A stretch of 64,000 bases of DNA from Eucommia ulmoides (lineage: Eukaryota > Streptophyta > Magnoliopsida > Garryales > Eucommiaceae). Every line of letters begins with the position of its first letter. Position 1 is the first letter of the stretch. Position numbers and translations under genes: made by a program. Of this stretch, positions 12,650-24,689 are shown in pieces. The stretch spans positions 8,841,614-8,905,613 of the forward strand of contig CM028328.1 of assembly GCA_016647705.1 (NCBI GenBank), in the 5' to 3' direction. The notes under the pieces were generated by a model. That model ran no database searches and was not told the origin of the DNA. It saw only the letters and a program-made list of their open reading frames with translations.

Positions 12650-13620
12650 CTTTTTTATTATTATTATCGTATAATTGAGTTATTAAAAGAGTTTGCAGTG
12701 ATTTAATGACATTTAAAAGGGTATTACAATAATTTTTCTGTCCAATGACTTTTCATGCAAATTTTTTTTTTTTAAGGAGAATGTGCGGATTTAATTTTTA
12801 TTACGATATTAAAGGAATTTGCAATGATTTTTACTATGGATGACATTAAACAAAGTATTATAGTGATTTTTCAGTGTAATAACTTTTAATGCAAAATAAT
12901 TTTTAGGAAATGTGCGAATTTAATTTGATTTCAGTATTAAAGGAGTTTGTAATTATTTTGGTATTGAAAAGAGTACGATGATGACTACTTACATTTCATG
13001 CGGAAGGTGTTTTTTTTTTAAGAAAAAATTATGTTAATTTGATTTGCATTGTGTTATCAAAGGAGTTTGTAGTGATTTTTTACTAGTAACTTCAACAAGA
13101 GTATCATAGTAATTTGACAATGCAATGACTTTTCATGCAAAAGTGTTTTCAATAAATGTTTAGACTTAATTTGTATAGTGGCAATAAAAGCGTTTATAGT
13201 GATTTTTACTATGTATGACATAAGAAAAACATTATAGTGAATTTTCAATGCGACGGCTTTTTATGCCGAATGTTTTTTCTAGGAAATGTGTGAAATTAAT
13301 TTGTAATGGATATTGAAAGAGTTTGCAATGGTTTTTATTATGAATGACATTGATAAGAGTCTAGTGATTTTACAGTGTAGTGACTTTTCATGCAAAATAT
13401 TTTTAGGAAATATGTGAATCTAATTTGTATTATGCTATTAAAAGAGTTGGAGTGATTTTTAAGCGAAACGAGTTTTCTTATAGTGATTTTGAAGTGCAAT
13501 GGCTTTTCGTACAGAAGGATATTTTTTGAACATTTGTGAATTTAATTTGTATTAAGGAGCTTGTAGATTAAAAAGAAAACATAATGATTACAGTGGTTTT
13601 TCATGCAAAAACATGTTCTA
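12650..13620. repeat. Degenerate tandem array, unit about 127 bp
   Basis: A landmark of the form ATTAAAGGAGTTTGCA recurs at about 12682, 12808, 12936, 13056, 13183, 13312, 13437 and 13551, a spacing of about 115-129 bases. Each unit also carries AGTGATTTTT, GCAATGACTTTTCATGCAAA and TTTAGGAAATGTGTGAATTTAATTT-like parts. About eight diverged copies; no coding potential. Confidence 0.75.
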
Positions 13621-16290
13621 AAAAATATAAATTTTCAAAAAAAAAATATTGTAATACATAAACTATATGGGCTAGAAAGGATTATAAAGAAATGAACCCC
13701 CTTTAATATTGACAACAAAAGACAATTTTATTGTTGTCCTCGTAAAAGAGAAATAGATTAAGATCATAGAGTTGTAGTGTCATAAAATTCAATTTCATTT
13801 TTTGTTAAAAAAAAGGATAATAAAAAATAAGAAAAGTGAACCTTAATAATCCATTAAAGGATATCATTGTTGACTATGAAATTGATACAACTTTCTTATT
13901 ATTTATCAAACTAGCACATTAAATGTATTTAGGATATGTTTGGTTAGAAGGAGGAGAAAGGAAAAAGAAAAAAAAATGAAAAAAAAAAATGATCCGAAAG
14001 AAAAAATGTTTGATTAGAAAAGAAAATGAAAGGATAGAAAATAATTTATTTTAATATAATTTACTATTTTACCTTCATATATTTCAAAAATCAATTATTA
14101 AGGATATAATTGTAATTTTGATATCCAAAACTATTTTTTTCTCTTTTTCCTCTCAAATTTGGGTTGAAAAAGATTTGTCTCGAAATTTATATTTTATCTT
14201 TCTATTTTCCTTTCATACTAAATATAATTTTTTTTCATTTCTCCTTTTATTTTTTATTTTCTTTTTATTTTTTATTCATACCAAACACATCTTTAAAGTG
14301 ATTTGACAACATTGTCCTTGTTAATAGTGTCATTTTCAGCATATCACATGTCGGTAGAATCCAAAATCAAACATTCAATCAATTAAAAAAATAATTGTTA
14401 AAACTTAACTTCAGATAAAAAATACCATTTGATACCTACAGTTTTATATTAAATTTGTTGACTTGATCTTTTAAATAGAATAATCATATTTTTTAAATTT
14501 TAAAATTTACATGACAAAAATATTCACCACTTATTTTTGTAATTGACATTTAATTAAAAAAAATCTTATTAAATTAAATTCAAATAAAATAATTACAGTA
14601 AATAAAGAGCATTTAGTATACTTCATTATATTAAAAACTCTTGCAAGTAATCACGTAATAAATCAATCATGTTTTATTTTGTGCATGATTGAATTACACA
14701 ATTATGATCATCTGTTTTAATAATCCAACAAGACATATCAATCATATTTTTTTTGTATAAAACAATATAATCTATATTCAGTTCAACACATTCAATTATT
14801 TACGAAATTTAAAATTAGTTATTCACGGTTGTACTAAATTCAATAATTTGGGTTGAATTTAACATGTTCAATTAATTAAAAAAGTATGATTAATGGGATT
14901 CAAAACTTGTGTTGAATTCAATATTTAAATTACTATTGTGTTAAATTCAATATAGTCATTTAAATAGAAAAGTTTATAATTATTTAATAACGTGATGTGA
15001 CATGCTCTAAATATTGGTTAAATATGTACCAAAAATATTTTCCTCAGAAAGAATAGTTACCAATTATAATTTAATTAATCATCTTAATATAATCATAAAT
15101 AACTATGTTTCAATTACTCCTTGATTATAAATGCATTTCGTCTGAATAATAACTTCTAAATGACAAATCCATTCATTTAGTAACGTGACATGCTTTAAAT
15201 ACTTACTAACTATTTACCAAAAATATCTTTCACGATGAAGGGGCGATTACAAATTACAACTTTATAATATTTATTTATTTTATTATTTAATCCTAAATGT
15301 AGTGTTCATGTTGAATTCAACATTGTGATAATTTTTTATGTGCCCATATTGAATTCAAGAAAACCTTAAAGACGTTTTTCAGAATTGATAAACAATCTTA
15401 ACGTGTTGAATTTAACATGGATTATTTTTTTTATCCATAAAATACAATTGAGATTTCATTTTGAAGCCTAAAATACGCAATTATTGCTATATAATTTAAT
15501 GATGAAAAGGAGAAAAAACTAATCAAATTATTTGATTATACAATATTTTTTTCTCAAATACATATGATAACTGTTCTTTGTTTTTCGAAATATATATCTA
15601 TAGAATATTGACCAATCAATGAAATATATCGACACTTCAATAAGAACAAATTTAGCATTATATTAAAAATGAATCATTGTGTTCATTAAAAACCTAATAG
15701 GATCATTTGATAGTTTTGATACTAATTCAGGATGTCTTGGTAAACGTCTGAAAAAATAAAAAAAAATAAAAAATAAAAAGAAGAGAGAGAGAGAAGTGAG
15801 CCCTAAATTTTTTTCACATGAATCATGATTTTGCGTAGTACTGTGACAAGGAAAAAAATGATATTCACTTTACAGTTATGTGTATCTCTTTTTGCAACAA
15901 TAAAAGGCAATTCCTGCTGGGTTTTTAAATTCTCAAGTCCCACATAAATGGGAAAGAAAGATGTTCCAATGAATATGTGACACTCAGAAAAAGAATATCC
16001 ACACTATATTATACCTTCAGCCCTTTCTTTTTTTTTAAGTTTTACAGTAAAATGTTATTCGGGACAGTTTACACACACCTTGATTAATCACTTCTCTGAA
16101 CGATTTTAAGATCGTGCTCTCCAGGAGACTTAAAACTTCAAGTTTGCGCTTGAAAATAAAAATAAAAATATAATTTAAGTATTTTTTTTTAAAAAAAAAT
16201 TATTTTAAAAAAAATATATTTATGAAAAGCGAAAACAAGGTACCCTCATGTCAATGGGACCCACCAATCTCACATCCATATCATTTGGAT
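13620..16290. other. AT-rich intergenic DNA upstream of the kinase gene
   Basis: No gene seen. The 14.6-15.5 kb part is peppered with variants of the 12-bp palindrome GTTGAATTCAAC (for example near 15331). Poly-A/T tracts elsewhere. Confidence 0.5.
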
Positions 16291-16297
16291 ACGTTGA

Positions 16298-16327
16298 TGA
16301 CGTCACAAGGCAGTAACCATGACGTAA
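16298..16327. promoter_or_regulatory. Pair of TGACG motifs upstream of the kinase gene
   Basis: A perfect bZIP-type palindrome TGACGTCA at 16298-16305 and TGACGTAA at 16320-16327, about 420 bases before the start codon. Paired TGACG motifs resemble as-1-like elements bound by TGA factors. Regulatory function is an inference; the transcription start is not known. Confidence 0.35.
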
Positions 16328-16727
16328 GGTGTGACCCCCAGAATGTGAACAAATGTGGATAGATAGAGACGACAACTTACAAGTTAGCGAAGTCAATTAT
16401 GCAGAGTTAGGTGCAGCTCAAAAAGGTTATCAAAATAATAATGATCAAATGCACTATCATCAATAGTTGAAAAAAACAAAAACAAAAACAACAAGAAGAA
16501 ACTATTCCCCTCCTCCGACATTCATGGTGTCCCGTCATATGAAAAATTTATGATAGTAGTGCGAAATGACTATTTTTCCCTTGTTCGACTCCTCCACGCT
16601 GATAAAATTTGACTAAAATCACAGGGGCGTGGACGTAATTTGCCTTCATGCTTCGTCTTTTCTTGGTTTCATGCTCTCTTTTTTCTTTACAGGTTTTGGT
16701 TGCAACTCTTTGCAGCTGTTGAAGAAC

Positions 16728-19461
16728 ATGGGGAAGGATGGAATTCTAGCATTGTATATCACAATCTGTGTTCTTGCCTTTGTCATCTCGAAAATCACCG
16801 TAGCGATCCTATGCTACCGACGATGGCAAAGGAAACAAACGCTTGTTCAGGATAGCCTTTCCGGTACTCCTTTTTTGCTGTTTGCTCTGGTAGTTGTTCC
16901 ATCTTAAATCTTTTGTTCTGTAAGGAATAGGAACACAAAATGAGGGCAAACCCAGAGTACACAAGCTGGTGTTTGTTCGGTGTTCTGTTCCCAGAGAAAA
17001 ACTTAGAACAAAATGGAAGTATGAAACAAAGAAACAAAACAGAAATATACATATATTTCTGTTCTGTTTCAGATTTTTAGACCATGTTTCTAGGAGCAGA
17101 ACAAAAAATGTCTTTTTTTCCTCCAAATTTCTGCTTTTGTTCTAAGTTCTAAAAAAAAAAAAAGAGAGAGAGAAACGAATTTGTTTCTATTCTATTCCCA
17201 TATTTTAGAACAAATTTATGGGAACAAATCAACTATGCGTTTTATTTCTCCACAATTCTGTTTCTATTCCCAACTTTCCAAAAACAAAGAGAAACAGTTC
17301 CGATTCTTTAGTGTTTCCAATCCCAAATTATGTTTCTGTTCCAATAAAAAATGACAACAGAAACAAAAATATTAGAACAATCCCATTACGTTCCCATAAA
17401 TTTGTTCTAAAAATCTGGGAGCAGAACATAAATAGATTTCTTTTTTCCCTCATATTTCTCTTTCTGTTCCCAGAAAATAGGGAACAGAAACACTAAACAA
17501 ACGCCCCCAAGATATCTGCATTCGCTTATACTAATAAAAATCTGACAAATTTCAAATTATGTTAAACCACCAGGTGGGAAATTGGTGATGTTCAGATCAC
17601 AAAAGACAAGTTCCCTAAAATCCAACATGTTCTTGAAGAAAACAATGAGGCTGAGCAACAAGGATATCATAGGATCAGGCGGTTACGGAACAGTTTACAG
17701 GCTAAGTATAAACGAGTCCATGTCTTTCGCTGTTAAAAGGCTAAACAGGGTAAGCCCGGAGCAAGACCGGGGATTCGAACGAGAGTTGGAGGCAATGGGG
17801 GACATCAAGCATAGGAATATCGTAACTCTTCATGGATATTACACCTCCCCTCACTATAATCTTCTTATCTACGATCTAATGCCTCATGGAAGTTTGGATT
17901 CACTTCTCCACGGTATGCGTTTTTCGCTAAATAGAATCGGGGTGGAATGGAATCGCCATTCCACCGACGATTCCGATTCCCTTGTTGGTTGTCCAATGGA
18001 ATCAAATTTTTATTCCATTGGAATGAAAGATGATATAATTGAATTCCATAGTTCATGGATTGGAATCAGCCCAGTCCAATAGAATCAAAAAACAATTTCC
18101 ACAAAAGCCAATTTCCAAAAATCCATCCCTATTATTAAAAATAATCCATTTTGTAGTCATTTTGTTTTTTTAAATAATCTATTATTATTAAATATATATT
18201 TAAAATTGATATTTAAAAGGGTATTATGAAAATTTTATTATGTTTTATTATTCTATTTCTTTTCTCATTCCATAACAACCAAATAAGATAATGGAATAGT
18301 GATTCCAGTGACAAATCAGTTTCATTTATTCTCTCGTTTTATTCCTTCTCGCATTTCATTTTATCTTGATTCCATTTCATCCAACCAAATGTGTCATTAA
18401 GGTAGTGTTTGGTTTCCTGGAATTGGAGACCCGAAATTAGAATTACAAAAGAACCTATATAAAAATCTAAGAAGTTACATGTGTTCATTTCTAATTCCAA
18501 TTCTAAGGCTTGAATTCCATACTAATCAAACGCTACCTAAGAGTGCAGATTCAAATCTTGACAGTGGGTGATGATTTTTTCGAAAAAATCATCATTCTTG
18601 GGGTCTCATGCATGCATTATTTTGCAGGTAGGTCGATTAACAAAATGATTTTGGATTGGCCTTTGCGATACAAAATAGCAGTGGGTGCTGCGAGGGGATT
18701 ATCGTACCTTCATCACGACTGCATCCCTCACATAATTCATAGGGATATCAAATCGAGCAATATATTGCTGGACCAACATATGGAAGCTCGGGTGTCTGAT
18801 TTTGGTCTAGCCACGTTGATTGAACCGGACAAGACGCACGTTTCCACACTAGTTGCCGGAACTTTTGGATACTTAGCCCCAGGTAAAAATTTATGGATTT
18901 TTTTATTTTCGATGTGTTGTTTTGTTTTGTTTTGTGTTTTTTTTTTTTTTTTTTATGACAGTTGTTTGTACAGAATATTTTGACACGGGTAGAGCCACAG
19001 CAAAGGGGGATGTCTATAGCTTCGGCGTTGTATTGCTTGAGCTTTTAACGGGGAAAAAACCAACTGATGAATCATTTATTGAGGAAGGAACTAAGCTTGT
19101 GACATGGGTATGTTTTTGTGTTCAAAGAATCTTTCGAGGTTGTTAATGTCTCTTAAGCTCATGTGTGTTTGTGTGTGTCTCTATACGTATAATCCACTAT
19201 TTTTTGTTTATCCTGCTTTTAGAGCAACTTATTCTTGAGTCCTTATCTGCTAATTTTTGGTATCAGGTGAAAGCAGTTGTTAGAGAAAAGAGAGAAGAAT
19301 ACGTACTTGATAGGAGCTTAGAATGTTCTTCTTGTGTTGATGAGATTAACCGTGTGTTTGGCATTGCGTTGATATGCCTTGAGCCAGAGCCATCCAAAAG
19401 ACCTACCATGGCCGAGGTTCTCAAGATGCTTGAGCACTTAAAATCCGAAGAACTTGTATGA
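16728..19461 (+). CDS. Receptor-like Ser/Thr kinase, At1g78530-like, five exons
   Basis: Exons 16728-16863, 17574-17912, 18628-18882, 18974-19107 and 19267-19461 splice in frame with GT-AG introns to 352 residues; the Arabidopsis protein is about 355 as I recall. A membrane helix lies at residues 6-27 ([20 protein letters not shown]) followed by basic residues; there is essentially no ectodomain, as in that family. Kinase landmarks: glycine loop GSGGYGTVY (79-87), Lys100 in AVKRLN, HRD at 196-198 in [11 protein letters not shown] at 216-218, and APE whose Glu244 codon is split by intron 3. All catalytic residues are present, so it should be an active RD-type kinase of the plasma membrane. The start is the ATG before GKDGILAL, giving an N-terminus of the expected length. 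Introns 1 and 2 contain MITEs. Substrate unknown. Likely functional. Confidence 0.93.
16972..17508. mobile_element. MITE in intron 1 of the kinase gene
   Basis: Left end GGTGTTTGTTCGGTGTTCTG and right end (reverse complement) GGCGTTTGTTTAGTGTTTCTG are terminal inverted repeats; the interior is a foldback of GTTCTGTTCCC and GGGAACAGAAC motifs. Related pieces occur at 19680-19850, 51939-52140 and 62870-63130. Target duplication not clear. Confidence 0.6.
18401..18537. mobile_element. Tourist-like MITE, 137 bp, in intron 2 of the kinase gene
   Basis: Left terminus GGTAGTGTTTGGTTTCC and right terminus (reverse complement) GGTAGCGTTTGATTAGT, flanked by TAA at 18398-18400 and at 18538-18540. A 3-bp TAA duplication with GG-start termini fits PIF/Harbinger-derived Tourist MITEs. 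Confidence 0.7.
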
Positions 19462-20106
19462 TAATCTCTCTATTTTGTTTCAACACTTCAAATTTTAAAG
19501 CAAAAGTCGCTATCATCCAAAAAGAATACGCATTGAATTTAATTGAATTCTTAAAACTTGCAAGAAATGGAAAATATAGTTCTTGGAGATTGGTGTCTTG
19601 CATATTCATGCTTCTCAAGATCATTGTCATTCTCATTTGAAAAAATTCACCTAATTCAAATTCCAACTGGGTGGTATAAGACGGTCTTTTTTTTTCCCCA
19701 TATTTTTGTCTCTGTTCCCAGAAAACTTGGAACGAAAACAAAAATATGGGAACAATTTTGAACTATTCCCAATTTCCCATAAATTTGTTGTGAAAAACAG
19801 GGAACAGAACAGAAACGGATTTCTTATTGCTCCCATAGTTCTGTTTCTTTTCCTATGATTCTATGAAGTTAGGAATGGAAACTGTGAATAAACTACTACC
19901 AAAGCCGGTGATTACCATTGAACTAGATCTGCCATTCATTCAATGATACATATCCTTAACCCCCAAATTAAAAAAAAAATAATTGGTCAATAATCCAAAT
20001 TAGACGGTCGAATCCAAAATTTATTCTATTTTAATTTTAAATTGAGTATAAATTCCTTCATTATGTTTTACCTTGTGTTTTAATCTCATGGTCAATACTC
20101 CCTTAT
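19462..20106. other. 3' flank of the kinase gene with MITE fragment
   Basis: No gene. At 19680-19850 there is a foldback of TCTGTTCCC and GGGAACAGAACAG motifs, a fragment of the MITE family seen in intron 1 of the kinase gene. Confidence 0.5.
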
Positions 20107-20476
20107 TGTTGAAATTGATGGGGAAAATATAAACTAGAGAAGAAATTAATCAAAGGATAATGAAGAAATATTATATATTGAGAAGAAACTTAAAAGACTA
20201 CATTGTATTACATTACCATCCAATACAAATCACAATACAACACACATATATATACACATTACAAGAAAATTTAGATGTGAATTAGCATTAATGGAGATGG
20301 TGAAAATTGTGGTCTTGAGCGTGAGTTCTTTATTAATGAAGATGAAGAGGAAATGTTGGTCATTAATGAAGGTGCATGAATTCTTTGACAAATAGTAGAG
20401 CTTGACAACTTGAGGAAGAGGACAAGAGTTGGTGATAGCTTGAGGAAGATGACAACTTTACTTTATATCTCTAGCA
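20107..20476 (-). repeat. 3' LTR of copia element C
   Basis: Plus-strand ends TGTTGAAATT and CTCTAGCA. It matches the right LTR along its length apart from scattered substitutions and indels. A purine-rich tract (read on the minus strand, about AAGGGGGAT) abuts it at 20477-20486. Confidence 0.85.
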
Positions 20477-20599
20477 ATCCCCCTTAAACTCAAGGTGATA
20501 TGTTGAATTTCATTTTGAGTTTGAAAAGTAGAATCTGAAGACGTTTGGATCTGGTGGATGGACATCGCATTGAGATAGGAAGCGGCAAAGAACTTGGAC

Positions 20600-21025
20600 A
20601 TTGTTGCGGCACACAGGGCCGCGAGATAAAAGGGTTGCTGACTTAGACAACCATGAGATAAAGTGGCCATGATTTCAAAAAACTGCTGAACGAAGGGGCC
20701 GCGGTCTTGAAATACCGCCACGAGACAAAAGATGAAAGGTCGCGAGCTTGAAAAGCCGCGGGACAAAGAAGTCGCGTACTCGGAAAGCTGCGGGACATAG
20801 AGGCCGCATTCTTGAAGATGCGGGACAAAGAGGCCACGAGCTTGAAAAGTCGTGCGACATAGAGGCCGCATACTTGATGATGTGGGACAAAGAGAGTACT
20901 CGGAAAGTTGTGGGACATAGAGGCCGCATTCTTGAAAAACTACGGGACAAAGAGGTCACAAGTTTGGAAAGCCGTGGGACAAAAGGGCCGCGTACTTGAA
21001 GACGCGGGACATAGGGGCCACTCAA
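20600..21025. repeat. Minisatellite inside copia element C, unit about 32 bp
   Basis: About 10-13 variable copies of a unit containing GGGACAWAGAGGCCGC followed by a variant of TACTTGAAGACG. It begins right where homology to copia integrase ends (about 21030). On the minus strand it stays open for a stretch and reads as repeated RPLCPT/PLCPAAF-like peptides, but this is very unlikely to be a real protein. Confidence 0.8.
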
Positions 21026-21029
21026 GACC

Positions 21030-22015
21030 ACAATTTTCCCAATCTCCATTAATACTAATTTAAGCCTAGATTTTCTTTTAAGTGAATAAAGCCATATGTA
21101 TTTTGTAAAATGATCAACAAAAATAACATAATATTTGAAATCATCAATGCAACGCACGGGAGAGGTCCACACATCAAAAAAAAAAAATATTTCAAGTGGA
21201 GAATTTGAAACAAGAGTAGAAATGGAGAAAGGTAACTTGTGACTTTTATTGCATTGACACACATTGCAATTGAAATTCAGAGATGACAGACTTGTGACTT
21301 CTAATTGAAAAGCAGAGACAATATGTCTAAGAGTTGACAATGACGAGTGACATAAGCGATGATGCCACTTAGACGAAAAGGTCTTGACACTGGAGAAAGC
21401 TACCAATGGAGAGGACTTGATAGAACTGACCGGCCATTCATGCACACCATCCTCAGTTTGACCTTGTAAAAGTGTTGCCCACGTGCGAAGATCCTTCACA
21501 AGAAAAGAAGAGGGTAAGAATTCGATGGATGTATTGTTAGATTTACAAAATTGAGAAATCGAAATAAGATTTTTGTACATGATAGGAACACAAAGCACAT
21601 TATGAAGTGAGAAAGTATGTGAGGGAGTGTGTAGAGATATAGAACCAGTATACGAAATAAGGAGACCCGTGCCATTGCCAATCACAACATCGTCAGCCCC
21701 AGAATAAGGAGCATGAATGAAGAGATTACTCAGATCGGTGGTAACATGGTGTGATGCACCACTATCAATGAGCCAATTTAAGCCGTTGGAGTTGTCAATT
21801 ATTACAACATTAGCACGTGGTTGCCAAGGAGGATTGGTGCGCTGTTGAGGTGTCGAAGAAAGACGGTCAGGCGAAGGTGGTTGACGTTTGGGTTGCAATT
21901 GTCGGAACACTGAGCATTGTGGGACCGTATGGCCCTGATCACGACACCATTGGCGATAACCAAGATATGGTCGTCGTGGGTTGCGGGTACCACGTTGAGA
22001 TGTGGGTGGTATCAA
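21030..22015 (-). pseudogene. Copia protease to integrase N-terminus fragment in element C
   Basis: The minus-strand frame is open for 446 residues into the minisatellite. It shows the protease motif LIDSGASHHVT, the block VLCVPIMYKNLISISQFC, the GAG-pre-integrase block WHHRLCHSSLSTL, the zinc-finger cysteines CNVCQCNKSHKLPF and the integrase start YYVIFVDHFTKYIWLY. It then switches to repeat sequence. Different copia family from elements A and B: the protease keeps the standard DSGA active-site form. Confidence 0.85.
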
Positions 22016-22073
22016 GGGCGACCATGGGGGTCAGTTGTTGCAGTTTTGTGGCGCCAGTTGGTGGGGCGGGAGG

Positions 22074-22088
22074 TGGGCTCTGATACCA
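22074..22088 (-). other. Primer-binding site of element C
   Basis: Read on the minus strand: TGGTATCAGAGCCCA directly next to the right LTR, the usual plant copia match to the 3' end of initiator methionine tRNA. Confidence 0.85.
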
Positions 22089-22470
22089 TGTTGAAATTGA
22101 TGGGGAAAAGATAAACTAGCGAAGAAATGAACCAAAGGATAATGGAGAAATATTATATATTGAGAAGAAACTTAACAGACTATGTTGTATTACATTACCA
22201 TCCAATACAAATCACAATACAACACACATATATATACACATTACAATAAAATCTAGGCGTGAATTAACATTAATGGAGATGAGGGAAATTGTGGTCTTGA
22301 GCGTGATCTTGAACGTGAGTTCTTCATTAATGAAGATGGAGAGGAAATGTTGGTCATTAATAAAGGTGCATGAATTTTTTGACAAATGGTAGAGCTTGAC
22401 AGCTTGAGGAAGAAGACAAGAGTTGGTGTCAGCTTGAGGAAGATGACAAGTTTACTTTATATCTCTAATA
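22089..22470 (-). repeat. 5' LTR of copia element C
   Basis: Begins TGTTGAAATT on the plus strand and ends CTCTAATA, where the left LTR has CTCTAGCA, so the terminal dinucleotide has mutated. A small internal duplication of a TCTTGA(A/G)CGTGA unit explains part of the 12-bp length difference from the other LTR. Confidence 0.85.
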
Positions 22471-22514
22471 CTTATATCTCTGGTCAAATACTTTTAAGGT
22501 TTGTATAGCTGGCT

Positions 22515-22830
22515 ACCAATGCCACCCTCCATCACCATCTATCGTCAGACCTCAGGCCTTTGTTCGCCAGAATTTTTTTTAGTTACATGGAACTAATTTT
22601 TTAGTGTATTTTTAGTTACATGTAACTATTTTGTTAGTGTATTTTTCAGTTACATATAACTATTTCCAGCGCCACTCTTATCGCCATTCGCTGTCAGACC
22701 TCAGGCTTTTGGTCGACAGAATTTTTTTTAGTTACATGGAACTATTTTTTACTGTACAATTAGTTCCATGTAACTATTTTGTTAGTGTATTTTATAGTTA
22801 CATATGACTATTTCTTTGAAGTGTGTTTTG
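22515..22830. repeat. Tandem duplication of about 149 bp, TTAGTTACATG-rich
   Basis: The block with CAGACCTCAGG (22546) and TTTTTAGTTACATGGAACTA recurs with CAGACCTCAGG at 22695. Both units end in short repeats of TAGTTACATGTAACTA, itself a palindrome. Confidence 0.65.
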
Positions 22831-22989
22831 TAGTTACATTTTACTACATTTTTTTGTTACATTTTCAAGTGTATTTTTAATGTATTTTTCAGATATATTC
22901 ATGTGATTTTCCGGCGACTGATCCAAAAAATTAGTTGAATGTAATTAAAAATTATAATTAAAAAAATGTGACTGAAAAATTGGTAATGT

Positions 22990-24430
22990 AACTAAAAAAT
23001 TGCAAACAACCGGCCGTGACTGGTGGTGGTCGGGATCAAACGGCCAAAATTTAGTGACATGTGGCGGTGGGATGTCGGTTGGTGACGCAACCGTAATTGA
23101 AACTAGAACATTAGTTTGCGTGAACTCTAAACTCTAATTGAGACCAAAACTAAAGTATTTATTTGGTTTGGGAATTTATATTAATTTGTTGCGATTTTTA
23201 GGAATCCAAACTATCCAATTAAAAAGGGAAGAAAAGTCTAAAGATTTCCCTGGTTGGTAAGGTTAATTTTCTAATATTCTTCTCACTATCCTCTAGGTTT
23301 AATAATTTGGGCAACATTTTATTTCATTTTCTGTTCTGTGCTTGATAGAGATACTAGGTATCAGATTTCTCCCGAGTTCAATAGCTTTACGAAACAATTG
23401 GAAAATGTTAGGTTAAATAAAGAAATCAACCACTGTAATATGATCTGCAAAAAAACAATGATTCCAAATTTTTGCTACAATTTTCAATCGAAAATAAAAG
23501 AAAAATCTCTTTCGAAGTGAAATATAAGATACGTCTCTAATGGAAGTAAACTTGCGTGGAGCTTAAAAGAATTGACGGAAATATTACCTGAAGAAGAAGA
23601 ATACGAATCGGCATTTGGCGGAAAATGGGAGAGAAGATTGATTTTCCGGCCGTCACTGCTCTAGTGTGTAAGTTTTCCTCACCGGCGGAGATTTTCTCTC
23701 TGTTTTTGGAGCGTAATTTTGCTGTGATTGTAATTCTCACATCTAAAAATTAAATTATTAATTTTTTTTTTTTTGACAAGCCTTGGAAAAGAGTAATTTG
23801 AACATTAGATATCTTATTAAGGAAAAACTAGATAACCGCTAGGTTACAAGTCTTGATATATAAGTGAGGTTTGATTAATATCAAGGTCATTCCTTGTCAT
23901 TTTTGTAATACTTCCAAAATTTATTATCACATTTTATCTATCTTTATAATATTTTTTTCTTATTTTTTATTTTCATTTTCTACTCTCTCTTATTCCTTTT
24001 TTTATAATTTTTTTACTTTTATCAGTATTTTCTATTTTATTTTATTTTATATATGGTACTTATAAAAAATAAAAAATAAAATTAAAAGTAAAAAAATTAG
24101 AAAATTAGAAAATCATAAACATAAATAAAACAAATATAGAACTTTAAATTAAAAAAAAAAAAAAGTTTAATTTTATTTTTTAAAATTCATTTTTTATTTT
24201 TCAAATCCTACCTTTTAATATTTTTTGTTATTTTTTTCAATTTGTTGTCTAGAATATTACTTTTGATCTTTTCAATTTTCAATGAATAAAATACAAAAAA
24301 CTAAAAAAAATTAAAACAAATAAAATAAAAAATACAGAATAAAAATAAAAAAGAATAAAAAAATGGGTTTTCATTTTTTAGTCCTTTGTAGAGATGCTAG
24401 TTATGATTTAGACCCCCTGACATTGTTAGT
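22990..24430. other. Intergenic DNA without recognised genes
   Basis: Short open frames only, none resembling a known protein. AT-rich, with long A and T tracts at 23760-24370. Confidence 0.45.
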
Positions 24431-24433
24431 TTA

Positions 24434-24683
24434 GGTGGCGTTTGATAACTGTTTCTGTTTTCATTCCAGCAGTGGGATGAGAATGGGATGAGAATTTTGT
24501 TTTCTTCTTGAGAGTAGAATCGCGTTTGGTAACGATAATTTTTTTTTTTTTTTCTTTTTTCTTGTTTTGGGAAGAGAATTGTGTTTGGTAACAATTTTAT
24601 CCTAATTTTTTTTTTCTTTTTTTTTTTTCTGTTTTGGCCGGATGGCAGTGGCGCTGGCGCTGGCTCCATTGCGGCGACGGCCA
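24434..24683. mobile_element. Fragment of the 48632-49235 MITE family
   Basis: Starts GGTGGCGTTTGATAACTG right after TTA (24431-24433) and follows the reverse complement of the right part of the element at 48632-49235 (GAATCGCGTTTGGTAACGAT, then the T-rich part and the GC-rich CGGCGACGGCC core). The other terminus is missing, cut by the 45-bp tandem array that starts near 24690. Confidence 0.65.
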
Positions 24684-24689
24684 ATTATT

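Larger units (their letters stand above)
20107..22470 (-). mobile_element. Complete but non-autonomous copia element C
   Basis: Two LTRs (20107-20476 and 22089-22470) flank a 1.6-kb interior and are themselves flanked by CTTAT at 20102-20106 and 22471-22475, a 5-bp target duplication. A tRNA-iMet primer-binding site lies inside the right LTR and a polypurine-like tract inside the left one, so the element points to the minus strand. The interior keeps only a protease to early-integrase fragment plus a minisatellite; gag, RT and RNase H are gone. It must have been mobilised in trans or have lost its interior after insertion. Confidence 0.88.

Noticed and set aside
20675..21025. Repeated proline/arginine-rich peptide continuing the copia frame
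   Set aside because: It is translation of a non-coding minisatellite inside a defective element.
23338..23520. 60-residue plus-strand frame
   Set aside because: No recognisable domain, no neighbours or splice partners.
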